From Mesorhizobium_G sp050247155 (lineage in GTDB: Bacteria; Pseudomonadota; Alphaproteobacteria; Rhizobiales; Rhizobiaceae), in NCBI GenBank assembly GCA_050247155.1, contig JBFWUS010000009.1, positions 29,406 through 93,405 on the forward strand: a DNA stretch of 64,000 bases, written 5' to 3'. Within the stretch, counting starts at the first letter, position 1. Every line of letters begins with the position of its first letter. Shown here piece after piece: positions 24,593 to 34,387 of this stretch. The translations under genes were made by a program, and so were the position numbers. The notes beneath the pieces are model-generated. The model ran no database searches. It saw only the letters and a list, made by a program, of their open reading frames with translations, and was not told the origin of the DNA.

Positions 24593-26323
24593 ATGACCCT
24601 CACCCGCGCTCAACGGCTGGACCGGCTGCGCCGCAAGAAGCGGGCGCAGGTGCTCGTCGTCGGCGGCGGCATCAATGGCATCGCGACCTGGCGCGACCTG
24701 GCGCTCAACGGGGTCGATGTCGTGCTGGTCGAGCGCGTCGACTTCATGAGCGGCGCGAGTTCCGCGCCGTCGCGCATGATCCATGGCGGCCTGCGCTATA
24801 TGGAGAACGGCGAGTTTGAGCTGGTGCGGGAATCGCTCGGCGAACGCAATCTTCTGCTCGCCAACGCGCCGCATCTGATTACTCCGCTACCGACGCTGAT
24901 CCCGATCACCAGCCGGTTTTCCGGCATCTGGGCGGCGGCGCGGCGCTTCTTAGGCGGCAATGTCGCGCCCGGCGAACGCGGCGCGCTGATCGTCAAGATC
25001 GGCCTGACACTTTACGACCTCTATGCAGGGCGCTCGACCGGCATGCCACGCCACCGCTTCTTCGGCCGCGCTGAAACGCGGCAACGCTGGCCAGAGCTGC
25101 GGCCTGACGTCGTGGCTGGCGCGGTTTACTACGACGCCAAGATCAGCCAGCCGGAACGGTTAGGCATCGAGATGATCATTGAGGGCGAGGAAGGCGATAG
25201 CGCGCTAGCGTTGAACTATGTGGCGCTGACGCTGCTGACGGATGGTGGCGCACTGCTCGAAGACAAGCTGACCGGCGAGACGATTCAACTCGACGCCGAC
25301 ATTGTGGTCAATGCCAGCGGCGCATGGATCGACCTGACCAACGCGGCGGTGACGGAAAACGCCCCCCAACTGATTGGCGGCACCAAGGGTTCGCATATCG
25401 TCATCGACAATGATCGCCTGCGCAAGGCGCTGGGCAAGGAGATGGTCTATTTCGCCAACAGCGAAGGCCGCGTCTGCGTGATGTTCAATCATCTCGGCAA
25501 CGTGCTGGCCGGCTCGACCGACATCAGCGTTTCCTCACCCGAGGGCATTCGCTGCGAGCCGGCCGAGGTGGACTACATCCTTGCGTCGATCCGCGAGGTG
25601 TTCCCCAACATCAGCATCGGCGAGGACGAGATTGTTTACCGCTTCGCCGGTGTGCGCCCGCTGCCCAACAGCGCGGGCAAGATGAACGCCAATATTTCGC
25701 GCGACCACAGTTGCGAATGGCTGGAGGAATCCGCCGGCTCGGCGCGCCCGGTGCTCAATCTCGTCGGCGGCAAATGGACGACATTTCGCGCCTTCGGTGA
25801 ACAGGCGGCCGACAAGGTGCTGGCCAGGCTCGGAAAGGGCCGGCGGACATCGACCGCTAATCTCAAGATCGGCGGCGGCAATGGCTATCCCTTCTCGCAG
25901 GCATGGGGAAGCGGCCGCACCCTGCTGGCCCGCTACGGCACGCGCGCGGATGAGCTGCCTGATCAAGCTTCGGCGTCGCTCGATAGCCTGCCCGCCTATT
26001 CGAGCGACGAGATCGAATGGCTGATCGAAAACGAACATGTCGTGCGGCTCGCCGACCTCGTGCTGCGACGGCTGACGATCGCCTTTTCCGGCGAACTGTC
26101 GCTGGCCGCCATCGAAGAGCTGAGCCAGGTCGCGGCGCGACGCCTCGCCTGGGACGAAGCGCGTCGCCGCGCGGAGGTCGCCGACCTGCTCGACCAGCTC
26201 GAAACCAATCACGGGCTTTCTGCCGCGCGGCTCGAAGCCAGAAATCCAGACTGGAAGGAAGACGATGTACGACGCCCGCAAAGCCCGCATGAACCGCCTG
26301 TTCGCCAACGGCAGATGTCTTGA
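24593..26323 (+). CDS. GlpD-like FAD-dependent dehydrogenase
   Basis: This 576-residue protein is in the glycerol-3-phosphate dehydrogenase (GlpD/EryB) family. The FAD-binding GGGINGIA is at 24-31, SAPSRMIHGGLRYMENGEF follows, then a conserved GTKGSHIVID and the second nucleotide motif RFAGVRPL. The C-terminal helical domain runs from about residue 455. It would oxidise a polyol phosphate to a keto-phosphate, passing electrons to quinone. The kinase and SorC regulator nearby recall the erythritol operon, where EryB is a homologue. Its last 59 bases overlap the aldolase gene. Confidence 0.85.
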   Translation: MTLTRAQRLDRLRRKKRAQVLVVGGGINGIATWRDLALNGVDVVLVERVDFMSGASSAPSRMIHGGLRYMENGEFELVRESLGERNLLLANAPHLITPLPTLIPITSRFSGIWAAARRFLGGNVAPGERGALIVKIGLTLYDLYAGRSTGMPRHRFFGRAETRQRWPELRPDVVAGAVYYDAKISQPERLGIEMIIEGEEGDSALALNYVALTLLTDGGALLEDKLTGETIQLDADIVVNASGAWIDLTNAAVTENAPQLIGGTKGSHIVIDNDRLRKALGKEMVYFANSEGRVCVMFNHLGNVLAGSTDISVSSPEGIRCEPAEVDYILASIREVFPNISIGEDEIVYRFAGVRPLPNSAGKMNANISRDHSCEWLEESAGSARPVLNLVGGKWTTFRAFGEQAADKVLARLGKGRRTSTANLKIGGGNGYPFSQAWGSGRTLLARYGTRADELPDQASASLDSLPAYSSDEIEWLIENEHVVRLADLVLRRLTIAFSGELSLAAIEELSQVAARRLAWDEARRRAEVADLLDQLETNHGLSAARLEARNPDWKEDDVRRPQSPHEPPVRQRQMS

Positions 26324-27110
26324 TGTCGCGATCGACCATGGCGTGTGCAACGAGCCGTCTTTCATGGATGGGCTGGAAGACATGGGCCGCGTCGTCGACT
26401 TCCTGGTCGAGGCGCGCCCCGACGCTATCCAGATGAATTTTGGCCAGTCAGACCTGCTGCAGGGCAGGCCGGGCAAGGACAAGCCGGCGCTGGTCATGCG
26501 CATCGACATGGGCAACCCCTACAACCGGCAGCGGCATCGCGAAATGTGGGCAGTCTTGCAGAACGTCAGGGATCCGATCCTGCCTGCGCTGAAAATGGAC
26601 GCGGTGTGCGTGGTGGTGAATCTGTTCATGTTGCCTGACGAACCTGCGCTGTTTCGCCAATGTGTGGAGAACATTTCGCGGGTACGCGAGGATTGCGACC
26701 GCTACGGCATGCCGCTGATGATCGAACCGCTCGTGATGCAGCCGAATAGCGACAAGGGCGGTTATTTGGTCGACGGCGACGCGGAGAAGATCGTCACGCT
26801 GGTGCGCCTGGCGCGCGAAATGGGCGCCGACATCATCAAGGCCGACCCGACTGCGGATCCGAACGAATTCCACCGCGTTGTTGAAGCCGCGCGCTGCCCT
26901 GTGCTGGTGCGCGGCGGCGGCAAGGCCGACCTGCGCCAGGTCTTCGCCAATTCCTACCAACTGATGCGACAGGGCGCGCACGGCATGGTCTATGGCCGCA
27001 ATATTTACCAGCACGATAATCCCGGCCGCGTCGTGAAGGCACTGATGGCGATGATCCATGACAAAGCCGACGATGCGAAGGCCTGGGACATCTATGAGGC
27101 TGCGGCGTGA
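26265..27110 (+). CDS. DhnA/LsrF-type class I aldolase
   Basis: This 281-residue TIM-barrel protein belongs to the DhnA fructose-bisphosphate aldolase/LsrF family. LDVAIDHGVCNEP is near the start, EPLVMQP in the middle, the likely Schiff-base lysine is Lys192 in ADIIKADPT, and the phosphate-binding end is PVLVRGGGK with AHGMVYGRNIYQH. It should split or form a keto-sugar phosphate. GGAAGGAAG lies before the ATG at 26265, within the end of the dehydrogenase gene; an ATG at 26289 is possible. The substrate is unknown. Confidence 0.85.
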   Translation: MYDARKARMNRLFANGRCLDVAIDHGVCNEPSFMDGLEDMGRVVDFLVEARPDAIQMNFGQSDLLQGRPGKDKPALVMRIDMGNPYNRQRHREMWAVLQNVRDPILPALKMDAVCVVVNLFMLPDEPALFRQCVENISRVREDCDRYGMPLMIEPLVMQPNSDKGGYLVDGDAEKIVTLVRLAREMGADIIKADPTADPNEFHRVVEAARCPVLVRGGGKADLRQVFANSYQLMRQGAHGMVYGRNIYQHDNPGRVVKALMAMIHDKADDAKAWDIYEAAA

Positions 27111-28609
27111 GCAAATATCTGCTTGGCATCGACGCCGGCAACACCGTCGTCAAGGCTGTATTGTTCGATTTGAACGGTCGCATGTTGGCGCGCGCCGCGA
27201 TTGACGGCCAATCGCGCCAGCCGCATCCCGGTTATGTCGAGCGCGACATCGGCGAGCTCTGGCGCAACGCCGCGCAAGTGATCCGCCAATGCCTCGACAA
27301 AGCCGGTGCGACCGGGGCGGATGTGACTGCGGTTGGCACGGCCGGCCATGGCAACGGCCTTTACTTGCTCGACCGTGCTGGCGAACCGCTGCTCGGCATC
27401 CAGTCGATCGACAACCGCGCGGCAAAGCTGGCGGCCGAGATCCGGTCTTCGTCTGTCGGCGACCGTCTCTATCCATTGTGCCTGCAACGGCCATGGCCGG
27501 CGCAGACACCGACGCTGCTGCTGTGGCTGAAGCAGAATCAGCCTGAACTTTTGGCGCGGGCTGGCACGGTGCTGCTGTGCAAGGATCTGCTGATCGCGAT
27601 GCTGACTGGCCGCCATGCTTCCGACTATTCGGATATGAGCGGAGCCGGCCTGATCCGCCTGCCCGAGCGCGCCTATGACGCGGCGCTGATGGAAGCCTAT
27701 GGCCTTGGCGAGTTGCTGCCGCTGCTCCCCGAAATGGTCGAGTCCGAAGCCATCGCGGGCCGCGTTAGCGCCGCTGCTGCGCAGGCCACGGGCCTTCTGG
27801 AAGGCACGCCGGTGTCCGGCGGCTTCTTCGACGTGGTCGCCTCCATGGTCGGCTCCGGCGTCAGTGCGCCGGGGGAAGCGGCGATCGTCGCCGGAACCTG
27901 GGGCATCAACCAGGTGGTGCGTGCAGCACCCCTGGTCGACGACCGCGTGTTCCACAATTCCACATGGGCGCCAGACCGCTACATCGCCATCGAATCCAGC
28001 GCCACCTCGGCGGTCAATCTCGAATGGTATGTGCGCGAGTTCGGGCAGGGCCATGGCGCGGAGGCATTTGAGGCCTGCAACGCGCTGGTGGCTTCGGTGG
28101 AGCCGGCTGTCGAGCTGCCGCTATTCCTGCCTTTCCTGTTCGGCTCAGCCACGTCGCCCGACGCACGCGGCGCGTTCGTCGGCCTCTCCGGCTGGCACGG
28201 CAAGGCGCAAATGCTCTACGCCCTTTACGAAGGCGTGGCCTTCGAACACCGCCGCCACATCGAACGCTTACGCGCCGCAGGCGCAAGTTTTGACCGTGCC
28301 ACCCTTTCCGGCGGCGGGTCGCGCAGCGCGGCATGGCGGCAGATCTTCGCCGACATAATCGGCGTGCCGATCACCGTCGCCGAGTGCCAGGAGACCGGCG
28401 CGCTGGGGGCCGCGATTTCCGGCGGCGTCGCGGCCGGTGTTTTCGCATCCCTTGAGGCAGGCATTTCATCCACGGTGCGCGTAAAGCGCTCCTATCAGCC
28501 CGACGCTGGGCGGGCGGCGCTGTTCGAACGCCGTTACCGGCTGTTTCGCGAACTTGCCGAAGACATGCCGAAACGTTGGCGCAGCTATGTGGATGGAGCC
28601 GTGGCATGA
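27107..28609 (+). CDS. FGGY-family carbohydrate kinase
   Basis: This 500-residue kinase has the N-terminal phosphate loop GIDAGNTVVKAVLFD, the substrate-side motif TAGHGNGLYLLD, the DMSGAGLI segment and the C-terminal ATP site LSGGGSRSAAWRQIFAD with ETGALGAAISG. It resembles erythritol/L-xylulose kinases and the AI-2 kinase LsrK at family level. It starts with GTG overlapping the aldolase stop (GTGA). It would phosphorylate the imported polyol or sugar, creating the substrate of the dehydrogenase and the likely inducer of the SorC regulator. Confidence 0.88.
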   Translation: MSKYLLGIDAGNTVVKAVLFDLNGRMLARAAIDGQSRQPHPGYVERDIGELWRNAAQVIRQCLDKAGATGADVTAVGTAGHGNGLYLLDRAGEPLLGIQSIDNRAAKLAAEIRSSSVGDRLYPLCLQRPWPAQTPTLLLWLKQNQPELLARAGTVLLCKDLLIAMLTGRHASDYSDMSGAGLIRLPERAYDAALMEAYGLGELLPLLPEMVESEAIAGRVSAAAAQATGLLEGTPVSGGFFDVVASMVGSGVSAPGEAAIVAGTWGINQVVRAAPLVDDRVFHNSTWAPDRYIAIESSATSAVNLEWYVREFGQGHGAEAFEACNALVASVEPAVELPLFLPFLFGSATSPDARGAFVGLSGWHGKAQMLYALYEGVAFEHRRHIERLRAAGASFDRATLSGGGSRSAAWRQIFADIIGVPITVAECQETGALGAAISGGVAAGVFASLEAGISSTVRVKRSYQPDAGRAALFERRYRLFRELAEDMPKRWRSYVDGAVA

Positions 28610-28625
28610 GCACAGGTGACGATCT

Positions 28626-28834
28626 CGGCAGCTAGACTACGTCATCGTCGGCTCGGATTCGTCAGGCTGCGTTCTCGTCACCGGCTGAACGCCGATCGCC
28701 CAGCGTCGGACAGCCACGGTCGCTCTACCGCTACAAGCGGCCTCAATGTCCTGCGCAACGCCGACTGCTCCACCATCGTCTCCAGCAAGACCCGCGCCGT
28801 CATGATTGCCGAAAAGTGCGCAAGATGTTGGTGA
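28626..28834 (+). pseudogene. Collapsed GMC oxidoreductase remnant
   Basis: The first part (from about 28632) reads LDYVIVGSDSSGCVLVTG then stop, matching the N-terminal FAD motif of glucose-methanol-choline oxidoreductases (DYVIVGxGSAGCVLA). In another frame, 28734-28830 reads SGLNVLRNADCSTIVSSKTR then AVMIAEKCA, matching the family's C-terminal GLRVADASVMPTIVSGNT...MIAEKAA. About 450 codons between these ends are gone. This is a deletion remnant at the end of the sugar cluster. The rest of the 330-base gap before 28941 holds no gene. Confidence 0.7.
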
Positions 28835-28940
28835 CCAACCGTCAAATCGCCCGTTTCTGACCGTAGAACCTTGTTGCCGGGCGTGTGCGTCCATACGTAG
28901 CGAGGATTAGGGCGGCTCCGTCGCCGATCGGGACAAGCGG

Positions 28941-29846
28941 ATGATCAACGAAAAGTTTTTGGCGTCTGTGGTGGCCGTGCGCACTTCCATTCCGGACGAT
29001 GCGTTTACGGCGCAGACGCTTGGCACCTTGCGCGAAGGCAGCGGCGTCGTCATTCGCGACGACGGATTGGTACTTACTATCGGCTATTTGATCACCGAGG
29101 CCGAAGAGGTCTGGTTGACCAAGCAGGATGGCAAGGTCGTCGCCGGTCATGCGCTGGCTTACGACCAGGAGACCGGCTTCGGCCTCGTGCAGGCGCTCGG
29201 TCCGCTCGACCTGCCGGCGCTCGAATTCGGCGATTCTTCGAAGGCGAAAGTCGGCGACCCGATCGCGCTGACGGACGGTGGCGGCCAGTCGGTGCAGGGA
29301 CAGATCGTCGCCAAACAGGAGTTTGCCGGCTATTGGGAGTATCTGCTCGACGAGGCGATCTTCATCGCTCCGGCGCATCCCTCCTGGGGCGGCGCTGCCC
29401 TGATCGATGTGAACGGCAAGTTGCTTGGCATCGGCTCGCTCAGGCTGCAAATGAACCGGCGCGGCGACATCGTCGACATCAACATGGTCGTGCCGATCAA
29501 CTATCTGCGCCCGATCCTTGACGATTTGTTGCGTCGCGGTCGCGTCGACAAGCCGCCGCGGCCTTGGCTGGGCGCCTTTACGGCCGAGACCAATGGCAAG
29601 GTCGTGGTGATGAACGTCGCCAAAGGCGGTCCGGCCGCGGAAGCCGGCTTGCGGCAGGGTGACATCATCTCCGACGTGCGCGATGCCGAGGTGGAAAGCC
29701 TGGCGGATTTTTACCGCAAAATCTGGGCGATCGGCCCAGCCGGCACGGAGGTTCCGATGCGCGTCGTGCGTGGCGGCCGCGAGACCTGGCTGCGGGTCAA
29801 ATCTGCCGACCGCGCCGAGTTTTTGAAGAAGCCGCAGTTGCAGTAG
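28941..29846 (+). CDS. DegP/HtrA-like protein lacking the catalytic triad, with PDZ domain
   Basis: This 301-residue protein has a chymotrypsin-like domain (about 1-190) and one PDZ domain (about 205-290: AKGGPAAEAGLRQGDIISDV). The HtrA fold is recognisable from EGSGVVIRDDGLVLT, but all three catalytic positions are altered. Where HtrA has TNxHVV this has TIGYLI; the Asp position is Gly79 in DQETGFGLV; and GNSGGPL is replaced by PSWGGAAL. No signal peptide is visible. It is therefore probably a non-proteolytic protein-binding or scaffold protein. It is intact and 95 bases downstream of the GMC remnant. Confidence 0.8.
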   Translation: MINEKFLASVVAVRTSIPDDAFTAQTLGTLREGSGVVIRDDGLVLTIGYLITEAEEVWLTKQDGKVVAGHALAYDQETGFGLVQALGPLDLPALEFGDSSKAKVGDPIALTDGGGQSVQGQIVAKQEFAGYWEYLLDEAIFIAPAHPSWGGAALIDVNGKLLGIGSLRLQMNRRGDIVDINMVVPINYLRPILDDLLRRGRVDKPPRPWLGAFTAETNGKVVVMNVAKGGPAAEAGLRQGDIISDVRDAEVESLADFYRKIWAIGPAGTEVPMRVVRGGRETWLRVKSADRAEFLKKPQLQ

Positions 29847-29950
29847 GCACTCGAACGCCTTGGCATCGTAAGACCCAAGAATGTCGATGGCTGGCAGCCT
29901 GATACGCGCATTGTGGAAGCCCTAACGACAGACGAGCTTATCATTGGCCG

Positions 29951-30118
29951 ATGGGCGAACCCACGCAAATGAAGCACAGGCTGCGCTCCCTTGACGAATT
30001 TGAGCCGCCAGCTTGGCATGGAAAGGCAAACCCCGGTCGGGCGTTCGCTGTCAGCCTCGGCGCGATCATGTTGGTTGGATTTGGGATCGGCGCATTGATC
30101 TCGATGTTTTCGTCTTAA
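29951..30118 (+). CDS. 55-residue membrane protein
   Basis: This possible small gene encodes a polar N-terminus (HRLRSLDEFEPPAWHGKANP) and one C-terminal membrane helix (AFAVSLGAIMLVGFGIGALI). The sequence has normal amino-acid composition. No strong ribosome binding site precedes the ATG; a second ATG at 29969 is possible. It stands alone between the HtrA-like gene and gpmI. Function unknown. Confidence 0.5.
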   Translation: MGEPTQMKHRLRSLDEFEPPAWHGKANPGRAFAVSLGAIMLVGFGIGALISMFSS

Positions 30119-30195
30119 CGCCAGCTATTCGCTTTTCAACAGCGCCCGATACGCTTATGCCCTCCCAATCGCGATCCGCTGCATAGGGAAAAGAC

Positions 30196-31710
30196 ATGAG
30201 CCATCGTCCGGTTATGCTGGCCATCCTCGACGGGTGGGGTTGGCGCGAGGAAAGCCAGGACAACGCCGTGCTACTGGCCGACACGCCGAATTTCGACAAG
30301 GCGTGGAACAACAATCCACACGCCTTGCTGGATGCTTCGGGCATCGATGTCGGCCTGCCGGCGGGGCAGATGGGCAATTCCGAGGTCGGCCATCTGAACA
30401 TTGGCGCTGGGCGGGTGGTGTTGCAGGATTTGATGCTGATTGCGACGGCCTTTACGTCAGGCGAGATCGAGAATTCGGCCGCGTTCCAGTCGCTGGTGAC
30501 GAGCCTGCGCGCATCCGGCGGGATGTGCCATCTGCTCGGCCTCGTCTCCGACGGCGGCGTCCATTCGCATACTGATCATCTGGTCGCGCTTACCCTGCTG
30601 CTAGACAAGGCCGGCCTGCGCTCGTCGATCCATGTCTTTACCGACGGCCGCGACACACCGCCGCGTTCGGCCGCTGCCTATCTGCAGGGGCTCGCACCGA
30701 AGCTGCCGGCCAGCGCGACGATCGCCACCGTCATTGGCCGCTACTACGCGATGGACCGCGACAAGCGCTGGGAGCGCGTCTCTGCGGCCTATTCCGCGCT
30801 GGCCGATGGCGAGGGCGCACATTTCCGCGATGCCGTTTCGGCGGTGGCGGCGTCCTACGGCGCTGACGTCACCGACGAGTTCATAAAACCCTGTGTGATC
30901 GGCAGCTATGCCGGCATGCGCGACGGCGACGCGCTCTTGTCGTTCAATTTCCGCTCGGACCGCGTGCGCGAAATTCTGGCCGCGTTGCTGGATCCGGCCT
31001 TTGCCGGTTTCGAGCGCAAGCGCGTGGTGCGCTTTGCCGATGCTGTCGGCATGGCCGACTATGGCGAGGATATCTCGCGCTTCATGAAGACGATCCTCGC
31101 TCCGAAGGATTTGCGCGAGGTTTTGGGCGCGGTCGTCTCGAAGGCCGGCAAGACGCAAGTGCGCATGGCCGAGACGGAGAAATTTCCGCACGTCACCTAT
31201 TTCCTGAATGGCGGCGCGGAAGAGCCCTATGCGGGGGAGGACCGTATCCTGGTGCCATCGCCGAAGGTCGCCACTTACGATCTGCAGCCGGAGATGTCGG
31301 CAATCGAGCTGGCGGACCGCGCGGTCGAGGCGATCGAGAGCGAAAAATACGATCTGATCGTGCTGAACTTCGCCAATCCGGACATGGTGGGCCACACCGG
31401 CAGTCTGCCGGCGGCGATCAATGCGGTAGAAACGGTCGACGGTTGCCTGGGACGTATCGTAGCCGCCATCGGCAAGGTCGGCGGCGCGCTGCTGGTGACG
31501 GCCGACCACGGCAATTGCGAGGTGATGCGCGATCCCGTCACCGGCCAGCCGCACACCGCGCATACCACCAACAAGGTGCCGGTGATCCTGCTCGGCGTGC
31601 CGGGGGCAACAATCGGCAATGGGCGTCTCGCCGATCTCGCGCCGACGCTGCTGGTGCTGATGGGGCTCAAGCAGCCGGCCGAGATGACGGGGCAGTCGTT
31701 GATTCGCTAG
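30196..31710 (+). CDS. gpmI: 2,3-bisphosphoglycerate-independent phosphoglycerate mutase
   Basis: This 504-residue enzyme interconverts 3- and 2-phosphoglycerate in glycolysis and gluconeogenesis, using two manganese ions and a phosphoserine. It begins AILDGWGW; the catalytic Ser62 lies in GQMGNSEVGHLNIGAG; DGRDTPPRSA and the metal-binding end LLVTADHGNCE, HTAHTTNKVPV are present. Length is normal for the family. It sits alone, 485 bases after the HtrA-like gene and 188 before gyrB. Confidence 0.95.
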   Translation: MSHRPVMLAILDGWGWREESQDNAVLLADTPNFDKAWNNNPHALLDASGIDVGLPAGQMGNSEVGHLNIGAGRVVLQDLMLIATAFTSGEIENSAAFQSLVTSLRASGGMCHLLGLVSDGGVHSHTDHLVALTLLLDKAGLRSSIHVFTDGRDTPPRSAAAYLQGLAPKLPASATIATVIGRYYAMDRDKRWERVSAAYSALADGEGAHFRDAVSAVAASYGADVTDEFIKPCVIGSYAGMRDGDALLSFNFRSDRVREILAALLDPAFAGFERKRVVRFADAVGMADYGEDISRFMKTILAPKDLREVLGAVVSKAGKTQVRMAETEKFPHVTYFLNGGAEEPYAGEDRILVPSPKVATYDLQPEMSAIELADRAVEAIESEKYDLIVLNFANPDMVGHTGSLPAAINAVETVDGCLGRIVAAIGKVGGALLVTADHGNCEVMRDPVTGQPHTAHTTNKVPVILLGVPGATIGNGRLADLAPTLLVLMGLKQPAEMTGQSLIR

Positions 31711-31798
31711 GCCTCGGCGGCCGTGCCGCGCAACCCCTTAGGCGGCCAGGCCGGTATCTATAGACCTGTATGCTGACGGGGCAAAAAGCCGGTAAACC

Positions 31799-31827
31799 TT
31801 GGAAAATCAGGCATAAACGCCTATATT
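31799..31827 (+). promoter_or_regulatory. Putative sigma-70-type promoter of gyrB
   Basis: TTGGAA (31799-31804) and TATATT (31822-31827) are separated by 17 bases and lie about 70 bases before the gyrB start, in a locally AT-richer stretch. The spacing and -10 box fit a vegetative promoter. Supercoiling-sensitive control, known for gyrase genes in other bacteria, cannot be judged here. Confidence 0.55.
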
Positions 31828-31898
31828 CGACCAATCTTCAGCGTTCGATTCGACGAAACGATCGAACGCTTCTCACCGTCCATTAACGAAAGTAGCGC

Positions 31899-34343
<2,445 letters not shown>

Positions 34344-34387
34344 AGGAAGTTGATAAACGGAATTCCGTTGCAATAGACGGAAATCCT

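Noticed and set aside
18964..28609. AI-2 (lsr) operon
   Set aside because: An LsrK/LsrF/LsrR-like set is present, but the LsrG isomerase is missing, only one permease gene occurs, and a GlpD-like dehydrogenase and an aldo/keto reductase are included, which do not fit AI-2 processing.
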